Shown here: in pieces, positions 42,161 through 51,354 of the stretch
How the letters are laid out: the number at the start of each line of letters is the position of its first letter
Numbering within the stretch: the stretch's first letter is position 1
From: Acidobacteriaceae bacterium
GTDB lineage: Bacteria > Acidobacteriota > Terriglobia > Terriglobales > Acidobacteriaceae
Direction: 5' to 3'
DNA: 64,000 nt
Assembly (NCBI GenBank): GCA_003138975.1
Contig: PLHQ01000120.1
Location: 1 to 64,000, forward strand
The notes under the pieces: generated by a model
The model's database searches: none
Seen by the model: the letters and a program-made list of their open reading frames with translations, nothing else
Told to the model about the DNA's origin: nothing
Position numbers and translations under genes: made by a program

Positions 42161-42244
42161 GGTCGCACCTCGTTTCGGGGCAGGGTATCACCGGTGGATT
42201 GGTCGGTCCTTTTAGTCTGAGGTTTCTCATCAGGTGTCAGCCGT

Positions 42245-43363
42245 TTATAGGACCCGCTTCTTGAGTCCTTGCTTTTCGCGATCCAGCACCATTTGGTCGA
42301 AGGCGTGGGGCAGCGACTCGCAGCGGGAGTAGGGGCCAGGTTTATAGGCGCGCGACTTGATTCCAGCCTGCGAAAGCTCTGAGATGGTCCAGTCTTCACG
42401 GTTGGTTATGTCCCAGAATTCAACCGCATCATCGCCTTCGAAGTTAGGCTTGACCATTTCGTCAGGATGGAAATGCCATTCGCAGACAACGTCAGTACGA
42501 TCCACGGCACGCGGCCATAACGTGTGCGTCATTATGTAATCCGGGTGAGGGCTTAGCAACAGGTTGGGAAAAATCGCGTAGTAATAAACTTTGTTGCGTT
42601 CGTCTGCCGTGAGTCCGGGAAGGTACTCGCGCCGCAGCTTGCCATCTTTGCTCATAGTTTTGGCGCCGCCCTGAAACTCCATCGAGCCGCCGATGTATCC
42701 GCGGTGGGGCTGATCGTTCTCGCCCGAGAGGTAATTGGTGATGGCATTGAGCGCCGGATGCAGAATGGGACAGTGCAGGCACTCGTTGTAGTTGAGCATG
42801 ATCAGCTTCCAGTTGGCATTCACTTCATACTCGATGCGCCGATAGGTGCGCAGCTCAGCCATTTGCCAATGCAGGAACTTCTGAGGCATATCTTCTAACT
42901 GATTAGCAAGCAGCGTAGGCTCTGAGCTGAGGTTGATGAAGATGTGTCCGTCCCAGACGTCAGCGTGAATGCGATTGAGGGGATAATCTTCGCGGCAGAA
43001 GCCGTCGCGTGAGTGGGGAACGCCGATGAGGCTCCCGTCGAGTCCGTAGGTCCAACCGTGATAGCCGCACTGGATCCGTCCGGCGAAATGTCCTTCCGCG
43101 CGGGCGCAGATACGGGTACCGCGATGCCGGCACACATTGAAAAATGCCCGCAACGAGCCACTCTCGTCGCGAGTAATGATGATGCTTTCACCCGCGACCT
43201 CGCGGAGAAAATAGTCGCCCGGCGTTGGGACTTGGTTGGCACGCCCGGCGCAGATCCAGTCTTGGCAGTAGAAGCGTTCGAGCTCGTCGCGGAAGAGATC
43301 AGGGTCCGTGTAGTAGCGGGCGGGAAGAGTCGTGGCCGCGGATTGGGTGTCAGGAGTCGGCAT
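42245..43363 (-). CDS. Aromatic ring-hydroxylating dioxygenase alpha subunit (Rieske oxygenase)
   Basis: 372 aa; CRHRGTRIC ... CGYHGWTYGLDG Rieske site; NYNECLHCPILH mononuclear-iron region. Confidence 0.92.
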   Translation of the reverse strand: MPTPDTQSAATTLPARYYTDPDLFRDELERFYCQDWICAGRANQVPTPGDYFLREVAGESIIITRDESGSLRAFFNVCRHRGTRICARAEGHFAGRIQCGYHGWTYGLDGSLIGVPHSRDGFCREDYPLNRIHADVWDGHIFINLSSEPTLLANQLEDMPQKFLHWQMAELRTYRRIEYEVNANWKLIMLNYNECLHCPILHPALNAITNYLSGENDQPHRGYIGGSMEFQGGAKTMSKDGKLRREYLPGLTADERNKVYYYAIFPNLLLSPHPDYIMTHTLWPRAVDRTDVVCEWHFHPDEMVKPNFEGDDAVEFWDITNREDWTISELSQAGIKSRAYKPGPYSRCESLPHAFDQMVLDREKQGLKKRVL

Positions 43364-43402
43364 TCAGCATGGCACTCAGCATTCAGCACTTGGCATTCAG
43401 TT
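43361..43402. repeat. Degenerate short repeat, CATTCAG/CACTCAG units
   Basis: cggcattcagcatggcactcagcattcagcacttggcattcag. Confidence 0.5.
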
Positions 43403-43569
43403 CCCCAGTGTCGCCAGCGTAAGGATTTTATAGCAAGAATCGAGATTGTCGCTGTCGTTTAGTGCTCGGTGAGCCAGTTCAGGCAGCGTCCCAAGCCAAC
43501 ACAGTTGACTCGGCGTGATTCCTGCATCTTCCCTTGACACTCCGAGAACAAAGGAGCAATATTTTAGCC

Positions 43570-43595
43570 CCTGTATTAAACGCATTTAATACAGG
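43570..43595. promoter_or_regulatory. Palindrome upstream of GH9 (operator or hairpin candidate)
   Basis: CCTGTATTAAA-CGCA-TTTAATACAGG, perfect 11-bp arms, about 28 bp upstream of the probable start at 43624. Confidence 0.65.
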
Positions 43596-43623
43596 CCATT
43601 TCCGCGGCAAAGAGGAAGCCCTA

Positions 43624-45843
43624 TTGCCTTCCAACCGCCACCTTTCGATCCCGTTTCGGCTGGTTTCAGTCGCCAGCATCTTACTCTCACTGCTGGCGTA
43701 CACTCAGCCCGCGCCAGCGGAGTCTGCCTACGTGCGCGTTAATCAAGTTGGCTACGAGACCGGTGAGACGTCTTTTCGTGCGTATCTTATGTCCACCGCG
43801 GCAGAAAGCGGAGCGAGCTTCAAGGTGGTCAACTCGAAGGGTGTCACTGAGTATTCGGGCCAGGTCGGCGCTTTGCTGGGCAGGTGGAGCCATAGCAAGA
43901 TAGTGACCTACGACGTGTACGCGCTGGACTTCAACGTTCCGGGAGGCGACCTTTACACGATTTCGGTGTCCGGGCCAGTGGCGGCGGTTTCGCCGCGTTT
44001 TGCGGTCGATAGGCCGGACGCGCTTTATTCCGGCTTGCTCTTGAACACTTTGTTTTTCTACGAAACACAACGCGACGGACCGAACTTCGTCCACAACGCG
44101 TTGCGTTCCGAACCCGGGCACCTGAAGGACGAGAGCGCGCAGGTTTACGAAACGCCTCCGCTCGACAGCAATGACTTTATCGATAATCTGCCCCCCACGC
44201 CGCCTTTAGTATCCGCAAGGCTCCCGAACATCAATGCGTCCGGCGGATGGTGGGACGCCGGCGACTACGAGAAATACGTCGAAACGACCAGCTATACAGT
44301 GGCGCTGATGGAAATCGGAATTCGCGACTTCCCGAATCAGATGGGCGCGTACGCTCAAATGAACCCTCCGGCACCACCAGGCTCTGTTTCTTATGCTGGC
44401 GGCAGCGGATCGGGAGCGCCGACGTCATCTGACTTCACCGACGAAGCGAGGTTTGGAGTCAACTGGCTGCTGAAGATGTGGAACGACAAAACACAAACCC
44501 TCTACTACCAAGTGGACAACAGTCAAGACTGGGATTACTACGGGGAGGGTAATCCCAGTTCGGCCACGGGCAACTGTGGCGGAACCTATGTAACTCCCTA
44601 CTGTTTGATCACCGAGTACGACATCTGGACCCTGCCCCAGGCGGCCGATAATTTCGAGCAACCCGGAGATCCTCAGCCTTGCGACCCTTACACTACGTTC
44701 TTTATCTGCCATCGTCCGGTGTACGCGGCAGGGCCCGCAGGGTCGCCAATAAGCCCGAATCTAGCAGGTCGTTTGGCGGCGGACTTTGCGCTGTGCTATC
44801 AGCTCAATCGCGGCACGAACCCCTCTCTCGCCAATCGATGCCTCAAGAATGCAGAAGACATTTTTGCGCTCGCGGACCCCTCCTATCCGGACCCTGCGCC
44901 TACGGTAGGTTCGGGCACGTGCGGTACTTGCCTGCGTACCATTTCTCCTTTTGACGGCTATCCGGAGAACGTATGGGAAGATGACATGGAGCTTGGCGCA
45001 ACCGAACTATACTTTGCTCTGCAATCTGGGTCGCAATCCAACGGGGACAACCAAAACCTGCCTTCCGGACTGCCGCACACGAATCCGATGTACTACCTGC
45101 GGCAGGCGGCGGAGTTTGCTAATAGTTACATCACGAACATCTACGACGCAGGGTATGCAGACACGCTGAACCTGTACGACGTAAGCGGCCTTGCACATTT
45201 CGAATTGCACCGGGCGCTGGAAATGGCGGGAAATGCCAGCCGTTTGGCGGTGTCGAAAGCAAGCATTCGCAAACAACTCCTGCGGCAAGTTGGTGATGCG
45301 ATTGCCCAAGCCGGAACGGATTCCTGGGGTTTCGGGTATCAATGGAATTCAGGCGATACCACTTCGCACGGCGCCGGTCTGTCGGTAATGGCCAGCGAGG
45401 CGTATTACTTGACTCAGTCCAAAAGCTACGACATCTACTCGCAGAGATGGCTGGCTAACATCCTGGGTACGAATGCCTGGGGCTCGTCGTTTATCGTGGG
45501 CGACGGGAGTAGGTTTCCAAACTGTATCCAGCACCAACTGGCGAACCTGGCGGGAGCGCTGGATGGAACTTCCGGAGGTACGCCGGTACTTTGGGGCGCG
45601 GCTTCCGAGGGTCCCGCGGGCTATGCCACTTCGGGCGTAGTCGATGGCATGATTTTGTGTCCGGCAAACGGAGCAGACACGTTCAAGAAATTCAATGGAA
45701 ACGACGGCGCGTTTGATGTGTCGCAAGTAGCGGTGTACCGGGACAACATGCAGTCGTATAGCACAACTGAGCCGGCCATCGACCTCACAGCAACATCGTT
45801 TCTTATGTGGTCCTGGAGATTGGCTCAGCACCCCAGCTTCTGA
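43624..45843 (+). CDS. Glycoside hydrolase family 9 (cellulase-like) with N-terminal Ig-like domain
   Basis: TTG start proposed at 43624 with aagaggaag RBS and a clear signal peptide; VRVNQVGYETGE, GGWWDAGDYEKYVETTSYTVALM, DDMELGATELYFAL. Confidence 0.87.
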   Translation: MPSNRHLSIPFRLVSVASILLSLLAYTQPAPAESAYVRVNQVGYETGETSFRAYLMSTAAESGASFKVVNSKGVTEYSGQVGALLGRWSHSKIVTYDVYALDFNVPGGDLYTISVSGPVAAVSPRFAVDRPDALYSGLLLNTLFFYETQRDGPNFVHNALRSEPGHLKDESAQVYETPPLDSNDFIDNLPPTPPLVSARLPNINASGGWWDAGDYEKYVETTSYTVALMEIGIRDFPNQMGAYAQMNPPAPPGSVSYAGGSGSGAPTSSDFTDEARFGVNWLLKMWNDKTQTLYYQVDNSQDWDYYGEGNPSSATGNCGGTYVTPYCLITEYDIWTLPQAADNFEQPGDPQPCDPYTTFFICHRPVYAAGPAGSPISPNLAGRLAADFALCYQLNRGTNPSLANRCLKNAEDIFALADPSYPDPAPTVGSGTCGTCLRTISPFDGYPENVWEDDMELGATELYFALQSGSQSNGDNQNLPSGLPHTNPMYYLRQAAEFANSYITNIYDAGYADTLNLYDVSGLAHFELHRALEMAGNASRLAVSKASIRKQLLRQVGDAIAQAGTDSWGFGYQWNSGDTTSHGAGLSVMASEAYYLTQSKSYDIYSQRWLANILGTNAWGSSFIVGDGSRFPNCIQHQLANLAGALDGTSGGTPVLWGAASEGPAGYATSGVVDGMILCPANGADTFKKFNGNDGAFDVSQVAVYRDNMQSYSTTEPAIDLTATSFLMWSWRLAQHPSF

Positions 45844-45999
45844 AACAACTTTCATGCTCTCTCCACCGGAGAGAAAGTTGGCTTGCGGGAGAGCTGACAG
45901 CGGAGGCAAGTGCTGGCGCTACGAATGCTTTAAAGAGCGACGCGGAGCATCACCGCATTCTTCTGGGTATATTTGTCGATGTCGCGTTGGAAATTGTGA

Positions 46000-46338
46000 G
46001 GTGAAATCCTAGCGATAGAAGTAAAGCACAACCCACTTGCCTGGATTGGGCGAGCGGCGACAGCAACGGTGATCGGCCTCTTTGAGCAGTGGGAGTGCTC
46101 GGTGGAACAGATATGCCTTGCTCCAGGAGACCTGCTCGTCATATTCAGCGACGGCGTTACCGAGGAGACTCGCGAAGAAGAAGAATTCGGCGAGGCTCGC
46201 CTGATTCACGAGTTGCAAGCGTGCCGCCACCTTCAGGCGAATGAAATCGTCCAAGCTATTCTTGCCAGCGTGCAGGAGTTCAGCGCAGGTGCTCAGTCAG
46301 ATGACCTCACCTTGCTGATCGCCAAGGCGCGCGCATAA
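46000..46338 (+). pseudogene. C-terminal remnant of PP2C/SpoIIE-type phosphatase
   Basis: In-frame ...VIGLFEQWECSVEQICLAPGDLLVIFSDGVTEETREEEEFGEARL...SDDLTLLIAKARA; no N-terminal catalytic part upstream (in-frame stop at 45997). Confidence 0.6.
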
Positions 46339-46458
46339 ACACCCCGCTGATCTTCGTGAGCGGTCGCCGTCACAGGTCTGATGCCAGGAATCGCGACCAA
46401 CCGTCGGCCGGCTTCGTTCTTCCAGCCGTCTCTTTGATCATCTTTCCAAAGGAGAATT

Positions 46459-47355
46459 TCAGGCCTTCCGGGCGACGATCACTGCAAGAACGATAGGCAG
46501 GTAGATAACGGAGGCGTGCAGGACTCGGCTGGCCAAGACTTTCGAAGCTGATCTCGCCAGTTTTGTCACGTGATATAGCAAGAAGACACCCGCCAGGAAC
46601 ATGGCACTCAGATAAATCGGACCTCCGTCGACTAGCGGCAGCATCGTAGTAACTACCAGGATCACGGTGAAGGCAACGATCTCTGCGCGGGTGAAGCGGG
46701 AATCGAGATCAAACTGGGGTAGCATCTTGTACCCGGCCCTGGTGTAGTCCTCACGGTACATCAAGGCAATTGCCAGAAAGTGCGGGAACTGCCACAGGAA
46801 GAGAATGGCGAAGAGAAACCAGGCGTGCCGCCCGATACTTGCCGAGGCGCCCGCCCACCCAATCAGAACGGGCATGGCGCCCGGAAAAGCCCCGAGCATT
46901 GTGCACAGCGGCGTCTTCCGCTTCAATGGAGTATAGACAAGCAGGTACGAAAGCAGCGTTGAAATTGCGAGCAAGGCTGCTAACCCGTTGACCGCGACTG
47001 CAAGATACAGGCCCCCGGCCATGCTCAGCAGAATCCCAAATACAAAAGCTTCGCGGGCAGTTAGCCTACCAGAAGGCAGCGGCCGGGTAGCGGTACGGAG
47101 CATCTGGCCGTCCCAAACGCGTTCCATCCACTGATTCAAGGTTGCGGTACCGCTGGCGACCAGGAGCGTGCCCACGAGTGTATTAATCAGCCCGGCAATC
47201 CTGAAAGGTCCGCGGGAGGCAAGATAATAACCCGCTGACGTGGTCATAAGAATCAGCAGGTTCACTTCAGGCTTGGTCAGGATGTAATAGTGCCGGAGTT
47301 TGGAAGTGAAGCGATTGGTCAAGCTCGGTTGCATCGTTGTGGGATTCGTCGCCAT
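46459..47355 (-). CDS. ctaB: Protoheme IX farnesyltransferase
   Basis: 298 aa; LTKPEVNLLILMTTSAGYYLA, NQWMERVWDGQMLRTATRPLPSGRL, YREDYTRAGYKMLP. Confidence 0.95.
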   Translation of the reverse strand: MATNPTTMQPSLTNRFTSKLRHYYILTKPEVNLLILMTTSAGYYLASRGPFRIAGLINTLVGTLLVASGTATLNQWMERVWDGQMLRTATRPLPSGRLTAREAFVFGILLSMAGGLYLAVAVNGLAALLAISTLLSYLLVYTPLKRKTPLCTMLGAFPGAMPVLIGWAGASASIGRHAWFLFAILFLWQFPHFLAIALMYREDYTRAGYKMLPQFDLDSRFTRAEIVAFTVILVVTTMLPLVDGGPIYLSAMFLAGVFLLYHVTKLARSASKVLASRVLHASVIYLPIVLAVIVARKA

Positions 47356-47396
47356 GCTCTCCTGTGTTTAGTTCAGCACGCCGCCTGTCGGGTTCA

Positions 47397-48071
47397 TTAG
47401 AGATTCATCCAAAGCACCCAGAGCAGATACAGCCAAAGAATGCCCATGAAATGCCAGTATTGCGCGGCTGCGGCAAACGTGCTCCGCCGCAGGATGGAGC
47501 GATTGAGTTTGCTCATGACGTAAATCAATCCAGCCAGACCGCCCAGCACGTGCAAGGCGTGTACGCCCGTGAAGACATAGAAAAACGAACTGTTCGAGTT
47601 TGTGGCGAGATACAGCCCTTCCGCTTTCAATCGAAGCCAGGCCATGTACTGACCAGCGACGAAAAGCAGGCCGAGCGACAACGTTATCGCCAGCCAGCGC
47701 ATCGGTACCGCAATCCGGCTTTCGATCCCGCGAGCGTGGCCCACGATCCGGCGGCGCGCGATTTCCAGGGTGACGCTGCTCGCCAGCAGCACAACAGTAT
47801 TGGGGTAAAGAATGGGAGGCAGAGTCAGGTGGTGCCAGTCCAGCCCCGCACCCTGACGAACCACCAGAGCACTGGTGAGCGCGGCGAATGACATGGTAAC
47901 TGCCGCTAGCCCGACCCATACGCCGGTCTTGGCCAGCTCCGGCGAGTGGTCTTCAACCGCAGGCAAATTACCCTCAGCCGGAACCAGATTCCGACCGCCG
48001 CCATTTCCAGAGTGACCTTCACCCGGCAAGCGGCCAGCGATTTGCGGCGGTTCGTGAATCGTGGTTGCCAT
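47397..48071 (-). CDS. Haem-copper oxidase subunit III-like protein (second copy)
   Basis: Start MATTIHEPPQ at 48071; five or so TM helices; YVFTGVHALHVLGGLAGLIYV, AQYWHFMGILWLYLLWVLW. Confidence 0.85.
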   Translation of the reverse strand: MATTIHEPPQIAGRLPGEGHSGNGGGRNLVPAEGNLPAVEDHSPELAKTGVWVGLAAVTMSFAALTSALVVRQGAGLDWHHLTLPPILYPNTVVLLASSVTLEIARRRIVGHARGIESRIAVPMRWLAITLSLGLLFVAGQYMAWLRLKAEGLYLATNSNSSFFYVFTGVHALHVLGGLAGLIYVMSKLNRSILRRSTFAAAAQYWHFMGILWLYLLWVLWMNL

Positions 48072-48185
48072 AATCTTTAGACTCCTTGATGTTTCCAATT
48101 GACGATGTTCCCCAATTGATGCTGCTGATGCTGCGCGCTTTTTCTCGCAGGATCTTGATGACCCGGGCGCTTGCCGCAGAAATTG

Positions 48186-48443
48186 TCAAACCTTGCGGTG
48201 ATCCACGAACTCCTCATTACACAGGTTGCGCCTGCGGTACACGAGGCGCGCGAAAAAGCCTGTCATCAACAGAGGTGGAATCATCAAAATCACAATGCCG
48301 TTCTTCAGAGCGTGGATAAGACGGGCGCCCGAGGCGGCAGCGCTCTGGTAGCACATGGCACAGCCCTGCGCATGCAGGTGTGGGGGACTGATCAAGAGCA
48401 GAAACGCCACTCCGGCCAGCGCTAGCTTGAGATACGTACTCAT
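48186..48443 (-). CDS. Small membrane protein with CAMCYQSAAASG motif
   Basis: Start MSTYLKLALAG at 48443; two TM segments; in the oxidase operon. Confidence 0.7.
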   Translation of the reverse strand: MSTYLKLALAGVAFLLLISPPHLHAQGCAMCYQSAAASGARLIHALKNGIVILMIPPLLMTGFFARLVYRRRNLCNEEFVDHRKV

Positions 48444-48499
48444 CTGTTTTGCAGAGTTCACTCGATCTCCTTCGGAGCTGGGAGGAACGCCCGAGCGCG

Positions 48500-48802
48500 T
48501 CATCTCCCCAGACTCATTCTCGCCATGCGGTAGGCGTCCGGCCATAAGTAGTTCAGGAGCACAAGCACGAAGAGCGTGGCGGGAAATATAGTCCAGAACA
48601 AAAGCCGATTCTCATACTTCACGTGCATCAAGTACATGACGCCCACGAACGCCTCCAAAGACGCTAGGCAGAGCAAGGCGAAGAGCAAGGTTCGCACCGA
48701 CAAATGCTGATAGGTCAGAACCACCTCAATCCCCACGATGATCATCAACCCGATCACGATCCCTGCGTAAGAACCCATGCTCAGCTCTTGATTCGATGAC
48801 AT
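48500..48802 (-). CDS. Cytochrome c oxidase subunit IV family protein
   Basis: 100 aa; three TM helices; FVGVMYLMHVKYENRLLFWTIFPATLFVLVLL. Confidence 0.85.
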   Translation of the reverse strand: MSSNQELSMGSYAGIVIGLMIIVGIEVVLTYQHLSVRTLLFALLCLASLEAFVGVMYLMHVKYENRLLFWTIFPATLFVLVLLNYLWPDAYRMARMSLGR

Positions 48803-48832
48803 GGCAGCTTCCTCTCCTCTTCGAACTTCCCC

Positions 48833-49462
48833 TCAACGGGCGGCGTTCATCAAATACATCAATGGAAAAACGAACATCCAGACCAGGTCGACAAAGTGCC
48901 AGTAAAGACCGGCGGTTTCGACGTGACTGCTGTCGTAGCGCCCCTGGTTATAGCCCCGCGCGATAAAGGCCAGTGCGATGACGCCGCTGATGACGTGAGT
49001 CAAATGGAGCCCCGTCACGCTAAAGAAGCACGCGCCGAACTGGGCCGCGCCGCCCAACGGGTTGTAGAACAACCGCCAGCCCTCGCCGATCATCTTGAAC
49101 CATTCCCGCAGGTGTAGGATCGCAAACACTGTACCCAAAAGCATGGTCAGACCCAGCCACTTGTTGGCCGAAGCTTTCTGTCCTGCTTGGGTGGCCCGAA
49201 CTGCCGCCAGCATGCTAAGGCTGCTCGAAAGCAGGACGAAGGTCATGATGATCCCGTTCAAGATCGACGAGAACTCGAAGGGCGTCCCCCAATTCTGGCT
49301 GCCCACGCGCATGTAGCCGTAGCCAAACAGAAATGTGGCGAATGTGCAGGCGTCGGAGACGATAAAGATCCACATCCCCAGCTTCTTTTTTTCCATGCCG
49401 TAAGGAGAACTCTCCATCAGCACTTCATGCCCGGTTGACATGGTCAGTTCGCTTTGGCTCAC
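48833..49462 (-). CDS. Haem-copper oxidase subunit III
   Basis: 209 aa; KKLGMWIFIVSDACTFATFLFGY, FFSVTGLHLTHVISGVIAL, VETAGLYWHFVDLVWMFVFPLMYL. Confidence 0.92.
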   Translation of the reverse strand: MSQSELTMSTGHEVLMESSPYGMEKKKLGMWIFIVSDACTFATFLFGYGYMRVGSQNWGTPFEFSSILNGIIMTFVLLSSSLSMLAAVRATQAGQKASANKWLGLTMLLGTVFAILHLREWFKMIGEGWRLFYNPLGGAAQFGACFFSVTGLHLTHVISGVIALAFIARGYNQGRYDSSHVETAGLYWHFVDLVWMFVFPLMYLMNAAR

Positions 49463-49527
49463 GGTGCCTCCCTCAGAGGGTTGTTAGATCCCGTTGTTAT
49501 GATGAATAGCAAGCTCCCGCCGGCGTG

Positions 49528-51309
49528 TTAGGTCCCGGCGATGGACTTTTCGGTTGAAGTCTGCATCACGAACGCGTCGCCATCGTATTCCATCGGGCCG
49601 TGGTAAACGGTCATTTGCCGGCCACCAAAATTGTCAAACGGGGGCGGCGATGTCGTATCCCATTCCAGCGTGGTGGCTTGCCACGGATTGTCCGCAGCCT
49701 TGGGTCCCTTGAAGCGGCTCCAAATCACGTTGTAGAAGAAGATGAACTGCGTCGCGCCCAGCAGCAACGCGGCGATGGTAATGAACCGGTTGGTGGGAGT
49801 CAATGGGACCATGAAGTCGGCCACAAACTGGGAATAACGGCGAACCGATCCGGTAAGACCCATCAAATGCAGGGTCATGAAAACACAGTACACGAGGACA
49901 AAACTCAGCCAGAAGTGTATTTTGCCGAGGGTCTCGTTCATCATGCGGCCCCACATTTTCGGAAACCAGTAGTAGAAGCCGGCAAAAGCCGCAAATACGG
50001 CGGAGAGGCCCATGGTGAAGTGGAAATGGCCCACCACGAAGCTGGTGGCGTGCAGATAGGAATCGACCGCCGGCTGCGCCAGGAAGAAGCCACCGATTCC
50101 GCCGCTGATAAAGAGCGAGATGAAACCGAGGCAGAACAGCATCGGAGTCGTAAAGCGCATGTTGGCGCCGTAAAGCGAGAACGCGAACACCAGCACCGCA
50201 ATGACAGACGGAATCGTGATGATGAGCGTCGGCACCGAGAACACCATCGCCATATACGGGCTCATCCCGCTCACGAACATGTGATGTCCCCAAACGACGA
50301 AGCTAAGGCCACCGATGGCGGCCATGGCATAAGTGATCACCTTCCAGCCCCCCACCAGCGGCTTCCGGGTGAACGTCGGCATCACGTGCGCGACGATCCC
50401 AAACGCCGGCAAAATGATGATGTAGACCTCCGGATGTCCGAAGAACCAGAACAGGTGCTGGAACAAGAGCGGCGAACCGCCGGAGTGCGGGAGCATCTTG
50501 TCATTGATCACGAGTCCGCCAGGAATAAAGAAGCTGGTTCCGCCGAGGCGGTCGAGCACCAGAAGAAGACAAGTGGGCAACAGCACGGCAAAAGCCAGCA
50601 AGCTCACCCACGCATTAATAAACCACGCCCATGTCGCCAGCGGCAGCCGCGACAGCGTCATACCCTTGGTACGCAGATCGATCGTGGTCACGATGAAGTT
50701 CAGGGCCCCGAGCAGCGACGCCACGCAGAAGAGTGCGATCGAAAGTCCCCAGAGGTTTTGACCCCAGCCCTGCCCCGGACCCGCTACCGCGCCCACGGCG
50801 CTCAGCGGCGCGTACGCGGTCCAGCCCGAGAGAGGCGGGCCGTCAGGAATGAAAAACGTCGCGCAGGCGAGAACGAAACCGACAAAAGTCACCCAGAACG
50901 ACGCCATGTTCAATCGTGGAAACGCCATGTCCGCCGCACCCACATGGATCGGCAGCATAAAGTTTCCGAAACCGGCCATCGGCGCTGCGGTCAACAGGAA
51001 AAACGCCATGATCGTGCCATGCATGGTCATCAACGACAAGTAGTACTCCGGCGTGGGAACGCCCCCGGGAGCGCCATTGGGAGACAGCGTACCCAGAAAA
51101 GGAATGCTCGCCGTCGGCCAGGCTAGGTGGATGCGCATGGCCCAGGAAAGCGCCATCCCGATGAACGCCGACACCAAGCCCAGGGCGGTGTACTGGATCC
51201 CGATCACTTTGTGATCCACGCTGAAGACGTACTTGCGAATGAAGCCTTGCGGCGGGGCATGGTGCGCGGCCGCGTGCGCTGTCATATCATGCATGTGAAT
51301 CTCCCCCAA
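49528..51309 (-). CDS. ctaD: Cytochrome c oxidase subunit I
   Basis: 593 aa; SVDHKVIGIQY, WFFGHPEVYIIILPAFG, WGHHMFVSGM, FVVGHFHFTM. Confidence 0.96.
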   Translation of the reverse strand: MGEIHMHDMTAHAAAHHAPPQGFIRKYVFSVDHKVIGIQYTALGLVSAFIGMALSWAMRIHLAWPTASIPFLGTLSPNGAPGGVPTPEYYLSLMTMHGTIMAFFLLTAAPMAGFGNFMLPIHVGAADMAFPRLNMASFWVTFVGFVLACATFFIPDGPPLSGWTAYAPLSAVGAVAGPGQGWGQNLWGLSIALFCVASLLGALNFIVTTIDLRTKGMTLSRLPLATWAWFINAWVSLLAFAVLLPTCLLLVLDRLGGTSFFIPGGLVINDKMLPHSGGSPLLFQHLFWFFGHPEVYIIILPAFGIVAHVMPTFTRKPLVGGWKVITYAMAAIGGLSFVVWGHHMFVSGMSPYMAMVFSVPTLIITIPSVIAVLVFAFSLYGANMRFTTPMLFCLGFISLFISGGIGGFFLAQPAVDSYLHATSFVVGHFHFTMGLSAVFAAFAGFYYWFPKMWGRMMNETLGKIHFWLSFVLVYCVFMTLHLMGLTGSVRRYSQFVADFMVPLTPTNRFITIAALLLGATQFIFFYNVIWSRFKGPKAADNPWQATTLEWDTTSPPPFDNFGGRQMTVYHGPMEYDGDAFVMQTSTEKSIAGT

Positions 51310-51354
51310 GAGATGGTTTCGTCCGCCCCCGTTCAGGAAACGGACGTCCTTCAG

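Noticed and set aside
49600-51126. 508-aa plus-strand ORF
   Set aside because: Antisense to cytochrome c oxidase subunit I; His/Arg/Gln-rich composition typical of an antisense frame in high-GC DNA.
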